From: Pseudoxanthomonas sp. GM95
Lineage (GTDB): Bacteria; Pseudomonadota; Gammaproteobacteria; Xanthomonadales; Xanthomonadaceae
DNA: 64,000 bases
Reading direction: 5' to 3'
NCBI RefSeq assembly: GCF_900109775.1
Contig: NZ_FOAX01000001.1
Coordinates: 434,001-498,000 of the forward strand
In this document: one piece after another, positions 9,450-18,775 of the stretch
Numbering within the stretch: position 1 is the first letter of the stretch
Layout: every line of letters begins with the position of its first letter
Notes under the pieces: model-generated
Seen by the model: the letters and a program-made list of their open reading frames with translations, nothing else
Told to the model about the DNA's origin: nothing
Database searches by the model: none
Translations under genes and position numbers: made by a program

Positions 9450-9480
9450 TAAAATCTCCGGCCCGGCGCAATGCCGGGCC
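9450..9480 (+). promoter_or_regulatory. Putative tRNA-Lys promoter -10 and leader hairpin
   Basis: TAAAAT at 9450-9455 matches a -10 box and is followed by a GC-rich stretch (CTCCGGCCCGG), as seen in stringently controlled stable-RNA promoters. No convincing -35 lies 17 bases upstream. GGCCCGGC at 9460-9467 and GCCGGGCC at 9473-9480 form an 8-bp hairpin ending 9 bases before the tRNA. It would be part of the 5' leader removed by RNase P if transcription begins near 9460. Confidence 0.4.
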
Positions 9481-9489
9481 AGCAGTTCC

Positions 9490-9565
9490 GGGCCGTTAGC
9501 TCAGTCGGTAGAGCAGAAGACTTTTAATCTTTTGGTCGATGGTTCGAATCCATCACGGCCCACCA
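9490..9565 (+). tRNA. tRNA-Lys (anticodon TTT)
   Basis: A 76-nt cloverleaf including encoded CCA. The acceptor stem is GGGCCGT (9490-9496) with ACGGCCC (9555-9561); the anticodon arm is GAAGA-CTTTTAA-TCTTT with anticodon TTT; the T arm is GATGG-TTCGAAT-CCATC; then ACCA. The D arm GCTC-AGTCGGTA-GAGC is standard. A terminator follows at 9583. Confidence 0.98.
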
Positions 9566-9582
9566 TCTGCTGGATGCATTGG

Positions 9583-9606
9583 AAAAGCGCTGAAAGGCGC
9601 TTTTTT
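9583..9606 (+). terminator. Rho-independent terminator of tRNA-Lys
   Basis: AAAAGCGC at 9583-9590 pairs with GCGCTTTT at 9597-9604 around a 6-base loop, and the T-run continues to 9606. It lies 17 bases after the tRNA 3' end. Confidence 0.8.
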
Positions 9607-9640
9607 CATCTCCACGATCAGCATGTGCGAAGGTCTGCCG

Positions 9641-10354
9641 ATGAACCATTCTCCTTCGGTCTCTTCCGGTCTGTCCGTGCGCGAAGGCGTGCAGGTGCGC
9701 GCGTTGCGCGACTACCGCCTGATCGCCTTCGACATGGACTCCACCCTGATCACCATCGAGTGCATCGATGAGATCGCTGCGGCGGTCGGACTGAAGGAAG
9801 AGGTCGCCGCGATCACCGAGGCGACGATGCGCGGGGAAATCACCGATTTCCGTGAAAGCCTGATCCAGCGCGTCGCGTTGCTCAAGGGCGTGCCGGAGCA
9901 GGCGCTGCAGGCGGTGTACGACGAGCGCCTGCGGTTGACGCCGGGTGCCGAGACACTGGTGTCGGCCTGCAAGGCGGCGGGCCTGAAAGTGCTGCTGGTG
10001 TCGGGCGGATTCACGTTTTTCGCCGAGCGCCTGCGCGACCGGCTGGGGCTGGATTTCGTGCGCGCCAACCTGCTGGAAGCCGCCGATGGCACGCTCACCG
10101 GCCGGGTGCTGCCGCAGGCCTGGGGCGATATCTGCGATGGCGCGGTCAAACGCGCGACGCTGCTGGATGTAGCCTCGCTGATGGGCATCGATCCGGCGCA
10201 GACGATTGCGGTCGGCGATGGGTCGAACGACATCCCGATGATGCAGGTCGCCGGTCTGTCAGTGGCGTATCACGCCAAGCCGAAGGTGCGCGAGGTGGCC
10301 GATGTGTCCATCGACGAAGGTGGGCTGGACCGCTTGCTGGAGCTGTTTGCCTGA
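9641..10354 (+). CDS. serB: Phosphoserine phosphatase SerB
   Basis: HAD-family phosphatase making L-serine from phosphoserine. It has 237 residues. The nucleophile motif DMDSTLITIECIDE has D31 and D33. Motif II is SGGFTFF, and motif III is GDGSNDIPMM near the C-terminus. It lacks the N-terminal ACT-like region of some SerB proteins. The start is ATG 9641 with GAAGG at 9629-9633; the frame extends back into the tRNA, which rules out the longer form. Confidence 0.95.
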   Translation: MNHSPSVSSGLSVREGVQVRALRDYRLIAFDMDSTLITIECIDEIAAAVGLKEEVAAITEATMRGEITDFRESLIQRVALLKGVPEQALQAVYDERLRLTPGAETLVSACKAAGLKVLLVSGGFTFFAERLRDRLGLDFVRANLLEAADGTLTGRVLPQAWGDICDGAVKRATLLDVASLMGIDPAQTIAVGDGSNDIPMMQVAGLSVAYHAKPKVREVADVSIDEGGLDRLLELFA

Positions 10355-10390
10355 GGCGCTGACGCTCGCAAGGCGTGCCGTCGGCCCAAT

Positions 10391-10430
10391 AAAAAAGCCG
10401 CCGCAGGTGCAGACCCGCGGCGGCTTTTTT
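10391..10430. terminator. Bidirectional terminator between serB and tal
   Basis: AAAAAAGCCGCCGC at 10391-10404 is perfectly complementary to GCGGCGGCTTTTTT at 10417-10430. It gives a 14-bp stem with a T-run on either strand, between convergent serB (+) and tal (-). Confidence 0.92.
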
Positions 10431-10443
10431 GTCGGTCAGGATT

Positions 10444-11403
10444 TCAGGCCAGGCGATCGGCGATCGTCTTGCGCACGGCCTTCAGGTCATCGGCGAAAGC
10501 CTTGATGCCATCGGCCAGTTTTTCCTTGGCCATCGGGTCGGCTTCGACGTCTGTCTTGAACTTGGCTGCGTCCACCGGCGTGTGCTGGGTGCTTTCCGCG
10601 GCCACCGGCGAGAGCTTGCGCGGCAGGTCGCCGTGGTCGGCGTCGAGCTTGTCCAGCAGGTCCGGCGAGATGGTCAGTCGGTCGCAGCCGGCCAGGGCTT
10701 CGATCTGCTCGGTGGAGCGGAACGAGGCGCCCATCACCACGGTCTTGATGCCGCGGCGCTTGAAGGTGCCGTAGACGCCGCGCACGAACTTCACGCCCTG
10801 GTCGTCGTCGATGGTGGCCGGCGCCTGGTCGTGCGCCTTGTACCAGTCCAGGATGCGGCCCACGAACGGCGAGATCAGGAATGCGCCAGCCTCGGCGCAG
10901 GCGATGGCCTGGGTCGGGTTGAAGATCAGGGTGCAGTTGCAGTCGATGCCCTCGGCCTGAAGCTGGCGGCAGGCTTCCACGCCTTCCCAGGTGGAGGCGA
11001 CCTTGATCAGGATGCGGTCCTTGGGCACGCCGGCTTCGGCGTACATGGCGATGAACTTCTTCGCCTTGGCCACGGTGGCGGCGGTATCGAATGCCAGGTC
11101 GGCGTCGACTTCGGTCGAGACACGGCCCTTGATCAGGCCGGAGAGCTTGGTGCCCACGCCGACGGTGAGGCGGTCGACGACTTCGTGGACCAGCGTTTCG
11201 GTCACCTCGCCCTGGCTTTTGGCCCAGGAGATCTGTTCGTCGATCAGCTCGGCGTAGACCGGCAGGTCCAGGGCCTTCTTCACCAGGGTGGGATTGGTGG
11301 TGCAGTCGACCGGCTTGAGCCGCTTGATCGCGTCGAAATCGCCGGTGTCGGCCACGACCACGGAGAGGTCGCGCAGTTGTTCGAGTTTGCTTGGGGACGT
11401 CAT
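10444..11403 (-). CDS. tal: Transaldolase
   Basis: Pentose-phosphate pathway enzyme moving a dihydroxyacetone unit between sedoheptulose-7-phosphate and glyceraldehyde-3-phosphate. It has 319 residues, TalB type. The Schiff-base lysine is K134 in [11 protein letters not shown] (K132 in E. coli TalB), and the N-terminal signature DCTTNPTLV is at residues 33-41. It lies 46 bases downstream of oxyR on the same strand with no terminator visible between them, so it may be cotranscribed. A link to NADPH supply under oxidative stress is inference. Confidence 0.97.
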   Translation of the reverse strand: MTSPSKLEQLRDLSVVVADTGDFDAIKRLKPVDCTTNPTLVKKALDLPVYAELIDEQISWAKSQGEVTETLVHEVVDRLTVGVGTKLSGLIKGRVSTEVDADLAFDTAATVAKAKKFIAMYAEAGVPKDRILIKVASTWEGVEACRQLQAEGIDCNCTLIFNPTQAIACAEAGAFLISPFVGRILDWYKAHDQAPATIDDDQGVKFVRGVYGTFKRRGIKTVVMGASFRSTEQIEALAGCDRLTISPDLLDKLDADHGDLPRKLSPVAAESTQHTPVDAAKFKTDVEADPMAKEKLADGIKAFADDLKAVRKTIADRLA

Positions 11404-11449
11404 GGTGTGGATCCGTGTCGTTGTGCGTGTCGGTTCGGGGGATAGGCTC

Positions 11450-12415
11450 TCACGCGCGCCGTTGCGACGCCGTGGAAGTTTTCTTGCGCGCGGCCGGCGC
11501 CACGCTGGTGATGGTCGGGTCCAGCAGGTCCGCGGGCAGTTCGCGGAACACCTGTGCCAGCTGGGTCAGGAAGGCGTTCATGGCCGAACTCTTGCGCCAG
11601 ACCATCGCGATGCGGCGGCTGGGATGCGAATCGCTGAAGCCCAGCAGGTGGATGTTGTCCGAGCGCGCCACTGGCGGCTTGACCGCCAGGGTGGGCAGCA
11701 AGGTCATGCCGACTTCGGCGGCGACCATCTGGCGCAGGGTCTCCAGGCTGGTGGCGCGGAATTCGGATTTTTCGTTCGCGCCGGACAGGCGGCAGACTTC
11801 CAGCGCCTGTTCGCGCAGGCAGTGGCCGTCTTCCAGCAGCAGCAGCTTCTGGTCGTTGAGTTCGGCCAGGGTCAGACTGCGGCGCGCGGCCAGCGGGTGA
11901 TGCTCGGGCACGGCCAGCACGAAGGGCTCCTCGAACAGGAACTCCACGTGCAGCTGGTCCTCGTCGACCGGCAGGGCGAGCAGGCCGGCGTCGAGCTTGC
12001 CCTCGCGCAGGCGCTGGACCAGCACGTCGCTCTTTTCCTCCACCAGCAGCAGTTCCAGCTGCGGGAAGCGCGCGCGGATGGCCGGCACCACGTGCGGCAG
12101 CAGGTACGGCCCGAGCGTGGGGAAGATGCCCAGCTTGACCGTGCCGGCTTCCGGGTCCTGGCTGCGGCGGGCGGCTTCCTTCATCTGTTCGACTTCGGCC
12201 ACGATCCGGCGCGCGCGCTCGGCGGCGTCGCGGCCGGCGGGCGTGAGCATCACCTTGCGCGGGGCGCGCTCAACCAGCGAGACGCCCAGCTCGTCCTCCA
12301 GCTTCTTGATCTGGGTCGACAGAGTGGGCTGGCTGACGAAACTGGCGGCCGCGGCACGGCCGAAGTGCATGTGGTCGGCCAAAGCGACCAGGTATTTGAG
12401 GTCACGCAGGTTCAC
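11450..12415 (-). CDS. oxyR: Peroxide-sensing LysR-type regulator OxyR
   Basis: Redox-controlled activator of peroxide defence genes. It has 321 residues. The N-terminal LysR helix-turn-helix is at about 1-60 ([21 protein letters not shown]). The two sensing cysteines are C199 and C208 in [14 protein letters not shown], the same numbering as in E. coli OxyR. It lies downstream of ahpF but is separated from it by a terminator (12537-12567), so a promoter in the 120-base gap is likely. The gene order ahpC-ahpF-oxyR matches that described for Xanthomonas. Confidence 0.97.
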   Translation of the reverse strand: MNLRDLKYLVALADHMHFGRAAAASFVSQPTLSTQIKKLEDELGVSLVERAPRKVMLTPAGRDAAERARRIVAEVEQMKEAARRSQDPEAGTVKLGIFPTLGPYLLPHVVPAIRARFPQLELLLVEEKSDVLVQRLREGKLDAGLLALPVDEDQLHVEFLFEEPFVLAVPEHHPLAARRSLTLAELNDQKLLLLEDGHCLREQALEVCRLSGANEKSEFRATSLETLRQMVAAEVGMTLLPTLAVKPPVARSDNIHLLGFSDSHPSRRIAMVWRKSSAMNAFLTQLAQVFRELPADLLDPTITSVAPAARKKTSTASQRRA

Positions 12416-12536
12416 GCGAGCAGATCCGCCTGTGGGCTATGCGGCCATCGAAGCCGTCGATGCATTCAACGCTTTTTGCGTCGTCCGATCAATCGATGGC
12501 AGGTAAACGGCGCGCGGCCGGGGCCTTGCAGGTCAT

Positions 12537-12567
12537 AAAAAACGCCCGCCGGGAGGACCGGCGGGCG
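12537..12567 (-). terminator. Rho-independent terminator of ahpF (minus strand)
   Basis: CGCCCGCCGG at 12543-12552 pairs with CCGGCGGGCG at 12558-12567 (10 bp, loop of 5). On the minus strand it is followed by six T (the A-run at 12537-12542). It lies 39 bases after the ahpF stop and before oxyR. Confidence 0.85.
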
Positions 12568-12605
12568 TGCGTCGACATCGTAGGGGAGGTCGGTGAAACG
12601 GTGGA

Positions 12606-14201
12606 TCAGGCAGCCTCGGCCTCGGTCACCGGCGTTTCGGCCGGGGCGCTGTGGCGGATCAGGTGGTCGAAGGCGCTCAGCGCGGCCTTGGAGCCTTCGC
12701 CCATGGCGATCACGATCTGCTTGTACGGCACCGTGGTGGCATCGCCGGCGGCGAACACGCCCGGCACGCTGGTCTGGCCGCGGTCGTCGACGATGATCTC
12801 GCCGCGCGGAGACAGGTCAACCGTGCCCTTGAGCCACTCGGTGTTGGGCAGCAGGCCGATCTGCACGAAGATGCCTTCCAGCTCGATCTTGTGCGACGCG
12901 TCGTTGGTGCGGTCGGTGTAGGACAGCCCGGTCACCTTGCTGCCATCGCCATGCACCTCGGTGCTCAGCGCCGACATGATGATGGTGACGTTGGGCAGGC
13001 TGCGCAGCTTGCGCTGCAGGACTTCATCGGCACGCAGCTTGTGGTCGAACTCGATCAGGGTGACGTGCTTGACGATGCCGGCCAGGTCGATGGCCGCTTC
13101 CACGCCGGAGTTGCCGCCGCCGATCACCGCCACGCGCTTGCCCTTGAACAGCGGGCCATCGCAATGCGGGCAGTAGGCCACGCCCTTGTTCTTGTATTCG
13201 TTCTCGCCGGGCACGTTCATCTGCCGCCAGCGCGCACCGGTGGACAGGATCACCGTCTTGCCCTTGAGCGCGGCGCCATTGGCCAGCTCGATCGAGATCA
13301 GGCCATCGGCCCCGGCCGGCACCAGCTTCTCGGCGCGCTGCAGGTTCATGATGTCCACCTCGTACTGGCGCACGTGGGCTTCCAGCGCGGCGGCCATCTT
13401 CGGACCTTCGGTCTCCTGCACGGAAATGAAGTTCTCGATCGCCATGGTGTCCAGCACCTGGCCACCGAAGCGCTCGGCGGCCACGCCGGTGCGGATGCCC
13501 TTGCGCGCGGCGTAGATCGCCGCGGCCGAGCCGGCCGGACCGCCGCCGACGATGAGCACCTCGAACGGCGCCTTGGCCGAGATCTTCATGGCGTCGCGCT
13601 TGGCCGCACCAGCGTCCAGACGCCCGACGATCTCTTCCACGTTCATGCGGCCCTGACCGAAGGTCTCGCCGTTGAGGTATACCGTCGGCACCGACATCAC
13701 CTGGCGCTGTTCCACTTCTTCGGGGAACACCGCGCCGTCGATGGCCACGTGCTGGATACGGGGGTTCAGGACCGCCATCAGGTTCAACGCCTGGACCACG
13801 TCCGGGCAGTTCTGGCAGCTCTGGGAAAAATAGGTCTCGAACTTGTAGTCGCCGTCCAGGCCCTGGATCTGCTCGATCGTGTCCAGCGCGGCCTTGGACG
13901 GATAACCGCCCACCTGCAGCAGCGCCAGCACCAGCGAGGTGAACTCATGGCCCATCGGCAGGCCGGCGAAGCGCAGGTGGATGTCCTGGCCCGGCGAGTT
14001 CAGCGCGAAGGAAGGGGTATGCGCATCGGCGTTGCGGTGCTCGACCAGCGAAACCTGGTCGGACAGCAGCACGATGTCGCCCAGTAGCTCCAGCATTTCC
14101 TTGGAGGTGGCCGAATCGTCGATCGAGGCGATGATCTCGACCGGACGGGTGACGCGCTCCAGGTACGCCTTGAGCTGGGTCTTGAGGGTGTCATCCAACA
14201 T
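12606..14201 (-). CDS. ahpF: Alkyl hydroperoxide reductase subunit F
   Basis: NADH-dependent flavoprotein disulfide reductase that regenerates AhpC. It has 531 residues. The N-terminal double-thioredoxin domain carries C129 and C132 (SQSCQNCPD, same numbering as E. coli). A FAD-binding motif [11 protein letters not shown] is near 218, and the TrxR-like CPHC is at C344/C347. The C-terminal FAD motif is [11 protein letters not shown]. The start ATG 14201 has AGGAGA in front; the open frame continues to 14441, but that extension overlaps ahpC and looks unlike AhpF. It follows ahpC by 163 bases containing a strong hairpin. Confidence 0.97.
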   Translation of the reverse strand: MLDDTLKTQLKAYLERVTRPVEIIASIDDSATSKEMLELLGDIVLLSDQVSLVEHRNADAHTPSFALNSPGQDIHLRFAGLPMGHEFTSLVLALLQVGGYPSKAALDTIEQIQGLDGDYKFETYFSQSCQNCPDVVQALNLMAVLNPRIQHVAIDGAVFPEEVEQRQVMSVPTVYLNGETFGQGRMNVEEIVGRLDAGAAKRDAMKISAKAPFEVLIVGGGPAGSAAAIYAARKGIRTGVAAERFGGQVLDTMAIENFISVQETEGPKMAAALEAHVRQYEVDIMNLQRAEKLVPAGADGLISIELANGAALKGKTVILSTGARWRQMNVPGENEYKNKGVAYCPHCDGPLFKGKRVAVIGGGNSGVEAAIDLAGIVKHVTLIEFDHKLRADEVLQRKLRSLPNVTIIMSALSTEVHGDGSKVTGLSYTDRTNDASHKIELEGIFVQIGLLPNTEWLKGTVDLSPRGEIIVDDRGQTSVPGVFAAGDATTVPYKQIVIAMGEGSKAALSAFDHLIRHSAPAETPVTEAEAA

Positions 14202-14323
14202 GGGGGCATCTCCTAAATTGCGGGAACAGACAGGCCTGCCCGGTTGGGCAGCACGAACAGGGGGAGGCAAACCGCAAGCCGCGTCAGGCGTGGGAGCGAA
14301 GCGGATTCCGGTTTGCCGCCGGT

Positions 14324-14350
14324 GCCTTCCCCGCGCAGGGCGGGGAAGGC
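14324..14350 (-). other. Intercistronic hairpin between ahpC and ahpF
   Basis: GCCTTCCCCGC at 14324-14334 pairs with GCGGGGAAGGC at 14340-14350 (11 bp, loop of 5), 14 bases after the ahpC stop. No T-run follows on the minus strand, so it probably acts as an attenuating or RNA-stabilising element. That would leave more ahpC than ahpF message, as expected for a peroxiredoxin and its reductase. Confidence 0.5.
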
Positions 14351-14364
14351 GATCAGGCAAAACC

Positions 14365-14925
14365 TTAGATCTTGCCGACCAGGTCCAGCGACGGCGCGAG
14401 GGTCTTGGCGCCTTCCTTCCACTTGGCCGGGCAGACTTCACCCGGGTGGGCGGCGACGTACAGCGCAGCCTTCACCTTGCGCAGGGTCTCGGACGCGTCG
14501 CGGCCGATGCCTTCAGCGGTGATTTCCACACCCTGGATCACGCCCTGCGGGTCGATGATGAAGGTGCCACGGTCAGCCAGACCGGCCGGACGCAGGACTT
14601 CGAAGTTCTTCGAAATCTGGTGGGTCGGGTCGCCGATCATGGCGTACTTGATCTTGCCGATCGCATCGGAGGTGTCGTGCCAGGCCTTGTGCGAGAAATG
14701 GGTGTCGGTCGACACCGAGTAGACCTCGACGCCCAGCTTCTGGAACTCGGCGTAATGCTCGGCCAGGTCTTCCAGCTCGGTCGGGCACACGAAGGTGAAG
14801 TCGGCCGGGTAGAAGGCCACCACGGACCACTTGCCCTTCAGGTCGGCTTCGCTGACTTCGATGAACTCGCCGTTCTTGTAGGCGGTGGCCTTGAACGGCA
14901 GGATTTCGGTGTTGATGACGGGCAT
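14365..14925 (-). CDS. ahpC: Alkyl hydroperoxide reductase peroxiredoxin subunit AhpC
   Basis: Typical 2-Cys peroxiredoxin reducing H2O2 and organic peroxides. It has 186 residues. The peroxidatic C47 is in FTFVCPTE and the resolving C165 in GEVCPAKW. It starts at ATG 14925 with GAGGAA upstream. A promoter and an OxyR-type site lie in the 100 bases in front (14970-15035). Together with ahpF and oxyR it forms the peroxide stress block. Confidence 0.98.
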   Translation of the reverse strand: MPVINTEILPFKATAYKNGEFIEVSEADLKGKWSVVAFYPADFTFVCPTELEDLAEHYAEFQKLGVEVYSVSTDTHFSHKAWHDTSDAIGKIKYAMIGDPTHQISKNFEVLRPAGLADRGTFIIDPQGVIQGVEITAEGIGRDASETLRKVKAALYVAAHPGEVCPAKWKEGAKTLAPSLDLVGKI

Positions 14926-14969
14926 CGGTATTCCTCGTTGGTGGGGATGGGTGAAAGCGACTGAGGGCC

Positions 14970-14998
14970 ATCGTACGGAGGTCGATTCGATTACTCAA
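14970..14998 (-). promoter_or_regulatory. Predicted ahpC promoter
   Basis: On the minus strand, TTGAGT (complement of 14993-14998) and TACGAT (complement of 14970-14975) are exactly 17 bases apart. Transcription would start near 14963, leaving a leader of about 38 bases with the GAGGAA ribosome site. The OxyR-like site abuts the upstream side of the -35, the usual position for activation. Confidence 0.55.
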
Positions 14999-15020
14999 AT
15001 CGATTAACGGCATCGAGGTG

Positions 15021-15035
15021 ATAGCTAATGGCTAT
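15021..15035 (-). promoter_or_regulatory. OxyR operator half, ATAG-N7-CTAT
   Basis: ATAGCTAATGGCTAT matches the OxyR element ATAG-N7-CTAT exactly at both ends. Seven bases further toward ahpC, at 14999-15013, is a weaker 15-bp match (ATCG...GCAT), which would complete the two-site arrangement bound by an OxyR tetramer. The pair ends at the -35 of the predicted ahpC promoter. The OxyR gene itself is 2.6 kb downstream. Confidence 0.65.
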
Positions 15036-15082
15036 GGATCGTCGCGTCGTCCCATCCTAGGGCCGCAGGTGTTGCAGGAAGA

Positions 15083-15991
15083 TCACGGACGCCGCACGAA
15101 CGCGCCGATCGTCTCCAGCAACTGCGGTCCGCGCTTGGGCGAATACAGCTCGACCAACGGGGTGAAGTGGCTGCCATCGGGCAGGCGCAAGGTCTGCACC
15201 GGCACGCCGGCGTCCTTCAGGTGCGCGTCCAGTTCGTAGGTCTGCCCGGGCGAGACGATCTTGTCGTTGGTCCCCACTGCCAGCAGGAACGGCGGCTCAT
15301 CGCCATCGACGAAACGCGTGGCCATTGCATCGGGCCACTGCGCAGACGGGCCGAAAGCGCGTTCGAGATCGTGATCGCCGGCGATGGTGAAGTTGTACGG
15401 GCCGGACAGACCGATCACGCCGGCCAGCTGCTTGGGTTCCAGGCCCACGGTCTTCAGGTAACGCGCATCGGTGCCCAGCAGCGCCGCGATCTGCGCGCCG
15501 GCCGAGTGCCCGGCAATGAACAGACGCTTGGGGTCGCCGCCGTAGTCGGCGGCATGCTGGCGCGCCCAGGCCACGGCGCGCGCGCCGTCGTACATGAAGC
15601 CGGGGAAAGGCGTCTTGGGTGCAAGCCGGTAGTCGGCGACCATCACCACCGCGCCGGTCTCGGTCAGGCGCCGGCCGACGAAGCGATACTGCGCGCGATT
15701 GCCGCGCTGCCAGCTGCCGCCGTAGAAGAACACGATCACCGGCGCATCGGCCTTGGCATCGCGCGGCCGGAAGATATCCAGCGACAGCGCATGCGGCTGA
15801 TCGTAGACGGCGGTGGCATCGGGCCGGGCAACCCCGCGATTGGCGATGCCGAAGACCACGGTCTGGCAGCCGCCCAGCAGCAGGGCCACGACGCTGGCCA
15901 CAGCCAGGCGGAACAACACACGTGCACGATTCAAGAGGCGATGACTCCAGGCGGATTGGGGAAGGGGCGGGCGCAAGCCAGCGGCTAACAT
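15083..15991 (-). CDS. Alpha/beta hydrolase (esterase-like) lipoprotein
   Basis: Likely carboxylesterase of the alpha/beta-hydrolase fold, substrate unknown. It has up to 302 residues. Fold signatures are the oxyanion segment FFYGGSW, the nucleophile elbow GHSAG, an Asp in GTNDKIV and a His in GSHFTP. Near the N-terminus a hydrophobic stretch ends in the lipobox LLGGC (C42 from the first start), predicting a lipoprotein. ATG 15991 leaves 19 residues before the hydrophobic part; an in-frame TTG near 15934 would give a more usual signal peptide, so the start is uncertain. It is divergent from prmC. Confidence 0.8.
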   Translation of the reverse strand: MLAAGLRPPLPQSAWSHRLLNRARVLFRLAVASVVALLLGGCQTVVFGIANRGVARPDATAVYDQPHALSLDIFRPRDAKADAPVIVFFYGGSWQRGNRAQYRFVGRRLTETGAVVMVADYRLAPKTPFPGFMYDGARAVAWARQHAADYGGDPKRLFIAGHSAGAQIAALLGTDARYLKTVGLEPKQLAGVIGLSGPYNFTIAGDHDLERAFGPSAQWPDAMATRFVDGDEPPFLLAVGTNDKIVSPGQTYELDAHLKDAGVPVQTLRLPDGSHFTPLVELYSPKRGPQLLETIGAFVRRP

Positions 15992-15997
15992 GCACGG

Positions 15998-16846
15998 ATG
16001 GATACGTTGTCACCCCCGCGTCTGGATGCGCTGCTGCGCGATGGCGCTGCACGCTTGCCTGCGCCGGAAGCCCGTTTCGAAGCCGAAGCCCTGCTGCTGC
16101 ACGCGCTGGGGCGCGAACGCGCCTGGTTGTTCGCGCATGGCGCCGATCCTGCCGAAGCCGCTGTGCAGGCCACGTTTGCGGCACTGCTGGAACGTCGTTT
16201 GGCCGGCGAGCCCGTGGCCTACATCACCGGTACGCGGGGGTTCTGGACGCTGGACTTAGCGGTCACGCCGGCCACGCTGATCCCGCGTGCCGATACCGAG
16301 CGCCTGATCGAACTGGCGCTGGAGCGCCTTCCAGCCGATCGCGCGCTGCAGGTCGCCGACCTCGGCACCGGCAGTGGCGCAATTGCACTCGCCATCGCCA
16401 GCGAGCGGCCGCAGGCGCAGGTGCTGGCCACCGATGCCAGCGCCGACGCGTTGAACGTGGCGCAGGGCAATGCCAAGGCCCACGCATTGGTGAACGTGGA
16501 CTTCGCCCACGGTGACTGGTTCGCGCCGCTGCAGGGCCGACGCTTCGACCTGATCGCCAGCAATCCGCCCTATATCGAAGCCGGCGACAAGCACCTGGCC
16601 CAAGGCGACCTGCGCTTCGAACCTGCGAGCGCGCTGGCCTCCGGTGCCGACGGCCTGGACGACATCCGCCACCTCGCCGCGCACGCCGGCGCTTATCTGC
16701 TGCCCGGCGGCTGGCTGCTGCTGGAGCACGGTTTCGACCAGGGCCAGGCCGTGCGTGCGCTGCTGCACGAGGCCGGCTTTATCGACGTGCAGACCGCGCA
16801 GGACCTGGAAGCACGCGATCGCGTCAGCCTGGGACGTCGCGCCTGA
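15998..16846 (+). CDS. prmC: Release factor glutamine methyltransferase PrmC
   Basis: SAM-dependent N5-glutamine methyltransferase acting on the GGQ loop of peptide release factors. It has 282 residues. SAM-binding motif DLGTGSG is at 121-127 and the catalytic NPPY at 189-192. The N-terminal domain has the family's [10 protein letters not shown] segment. Its substrate RF1 is encoded at 49950-51032 in this window, not adjacent. The start lies only 6 bases from the divergent esterase start. Confidence 0.96.
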   Translation: MDTLSPPRLDALLRDGAARLPAPEARFEAEALLLHALGRERAWLFAHGADPAEAAVQATFAALLERRLAGEPVAYITGTRGFWTLDLAVTPATLIPRADTERLIELALERLPADRALQVADLGTGSGAIALAIASERPQAQVLATDASADALNVAQGNAKAHALVNVDFAHGDWFAPLQGRRFDLIASNPPYIEAGDKHLAQGDLRFEPASALASGADGLDDIRHLAAHAGAYLLPGGWLLLEHGFDQGQAVRALLHEAGFIDVQTAQDLEARDRVSLGRRA

Positions 16847-16905
16847 GACGGCACGAAGGGCTGCGTTAGACTGCCGGCCCGTCCCCCGCAGTCAGCGTTG
16901 TCTTC

Positions 16906-17847
16906 ATGCGCAAGCTCTATCCCGCCATCGAACCCTTCGACACCGGCCGCCTGCAGGTCGACGAACGCCACGCGCTGTATTACGAGCAGTGTGGCAATCC
17001 GAACGGCAAGCCGGTGGTGCTGCTGCATGGCGGTCCTGGCGGCGGTTGCAGCCCGAAGATGCGCTGCTTCCACGACCCGGCCAAGTACCGCATCGTGTTG
17101 TTCGACCAGCGTGGCTCGGGTCGCTCGCGCCCGCACGCGGATCTGATCGACAACACCACCTGGGACCTGGTGGCCGATATCGAAAAACTGCGCACGCATC
17201 TGGGCATCGAGGCGTGGCAGGTGTTTGGTGGCAGCTGGGGGTCGACCCTGGCGCTGGCCTATGCCGAAACTCATCCCAAGCACGTCACCGAGCTGGTCCT
17301 GCGCGGCATCTTCATGCTGCGCCGCTGGGAGCTGGAGTGGTTCTACCAGGAAGGCGCCAGCCGCCTGTTCCCCGATGCGTGGGAGCACTACATCAAGGCC
17401 ATCCCGGAAGTGGAGCGCGCCGACCTGATCTCGGCCTTCCATCGCCGCCTGACCAGCGATGACGCGCAGACCCGGCTCGATGCGGCGCGCGCATGGTCGG
17501 TGTGGGAGGGCGCGACCAGCTTCCTGCGCGTGGACGATGATTTCGTCAGCGGCCATGAAGATACGGAGTTCGCGCTGGCCTTTGCCCGCATCGAAAACCA
17601 TTACTTCGTCAACGGCGGCTTCTTCGAGGTGGAAGACCAGCTGCTGCGCGACGCGCACAAGATCGCCGACATCCCCGGCGTGATCGTGCACGGCCGCTAC
17701 GACGTGGTCTGCCCGATCGCCAACGCCTGGGACCTGCACAAGGCTTGGCCGAAGGCGACGCTGGAGATCAGCCCGACCTCGGGCCACTCGGCGTTCGAGG
17801 AAGAAAACATCGACGCGCTGATCCGCGCGACCGACGCCTTCGCCTAA
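16906..17847 (+). CDS. pip: Proline iminopeptidase
   Basis: Serine peptidase (family S33) releasing N-terminal proline. It has 313 residues, the length of the structurally known Xanthomonas enzyme, and the triad falls at the same positions: S110 in GGSWGS, D266 in GRYDVVC and H294 in SGHSAF. The oxyanion segment HGGPGGG is at 41-47. It is cytoplasmic; no signal peptide is present. It starts at ATG 16906, 59 bases after prmC. Confidence 0.97.
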   Translation: MRKLYPAIEPFDTGRLQVDERHALYYEQCGNPNGKPVVLLHGGPGGGCSPKMRCFHDPAKYRIVLFDQRGSGRSRPHADLIDNTTWDLVADIEKLRTHLGIEAWQVFGGSWGSTLALAYAETHPKHVTELVLRGIFMLRRWELEWFYQEGASRLFPDAWEHYIKAIPEVERADLISAFHRRLTSDDAQTRLDAARAWSVWEGATSFLRVDDDFVSGHEDTEFALAFARIENHYFVNGGFFEVEDQLLRDAHKIADIPGVIVHGRYDVVCPIANAWDLHKAWPKATLEISPTSGHSAFEEENIDALIRATDAFA

Positions 17848-17996
17848 ACGCGCCGCGCGGCGGCCCGCGCCGTCGCGCAGCCTTCCACACCGCCGGCTGT
17901 ACGGCACGCGCCTGTGTCGTGCTGCATGGCGCGTGCGGCAAATCCGCCGCGCACACGCTGCCTAGCATCGCCCGATCTTCTCGATGAGGTCGTGCC

Positions 17997-18707
17997 GTGC
18001 CGGGTTTTCGTCCGTGGTTGTCCGTTGCCTTCCTGCCTTTGGCCTTGCTGGCGGCGCGTGCGTCGTTCGCGCAGCAGATCGCCTCCGACACGCCGCAGGC
18101 CTGGCAGGCCGATGCCAAAGCCAACAAGCAGGCGCAGAAGGCCGCTGAAAAAGCCGCCAAGGCGGGCATGCCGAAGATGAAGGGCGGCGGCAACGCGCCC
18201 GGTGGCGAAGGCGGCCCGCCCGGTGGCGGCGGTGCGCCGGGTGGTGGCATGGACGGCGGTGGTGCGCCTGGTGGTGGTGAAGGCGGTCCTCCGGGCGGTG
18301 GTCACGGTGGCCCGCCTGGCGGTGGGAAGGGTGGGCGTTCGCAGGCCGGTGCCGATGCGATGCTGCGACCGGAGATGGATTTCGCCGCGCCGCTGAAGGA
18401 CACGCTGGTGCTGTATCGCAGCCGCGAGGCGGTGGTGTTCGGCAGCACGCAATCGCAGGACGTGGTGATCCTGCCGCTGTCCGGCGAAGGCGTGACAATC
18501 GCGCCAGGCGTGACGGCCTCGCTGCATGACGGCGCCGGCGCGCTGCGCGTGGACATCGTCACCAGCAACGACATCCACGTACGCTTCGACTATCGCAGCG
18601 AAGGCGGCGTGCTCAAGGTCGATGTACATGCGCAAGGGCCGTTCCCGCGCCCGGGCAGCCAGTTCGAGGTCGAGCGGCAGTATCGGCTGGGCAAGCCGGC
18701 GCACTGA
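17997..18707 (+). CDS. Exported Gly/Pro-rich protein of unknown function
   Basis: It has 236 residues and I do not recognise the family. A signal peptide covers about 1-25 (ALLAARASFA, then QQ). A Lys/Ala-rich helix follows at about 36-60 (KANKQAQKAAEKAAKAG). A repetitive Gly/Pro tract fills 63-113, built from GGxPPGGG-type units. The C-terminal half (about 118-236) is a compact hydrophilic/beta-rich domain with no motif I know. The start is GTG 17997 with GAGG at 17985-17988. It sits alone between pip and a convergent gene. The tract's high GC could also make its length variable between strains. Confidence 0.75.
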   Translation: MPGFRPWLSVAFLPLALLAARASFAQQIASDTPQAWQADAKANKQAQKAAEKAAKAGMPKMKGGGNAPGGEGGPPGGGGAPGGGMDGGGAPGGGEGGPPGGGHGGPPGGGKGGRSQAGADAMLRPEMDFAAPLKDTLVLYRSREAVVFGSTQSQDVVILPLSGEGVTIAPGVTASLHDGAGALRVDIVTSNDIHVRFDYRSEGGVLKVDVHAQGPFPRPGSQFEVERQYRLGKPAH

Positions 18708-18775
18708 GGCGCGCGGCCTGATCCGGCGTTGGAAAGACCTTCCACCTGCGCGCAAGCGACAGGTGGCGATCAAGC

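Noticed and set aside
14202-14441. N-terminal extension of ahpF
   Set aside because: It would overlap ahpC, and the added sequence is not AhpF-like. AGGAGA before ATG 14201 supports the shorter form.
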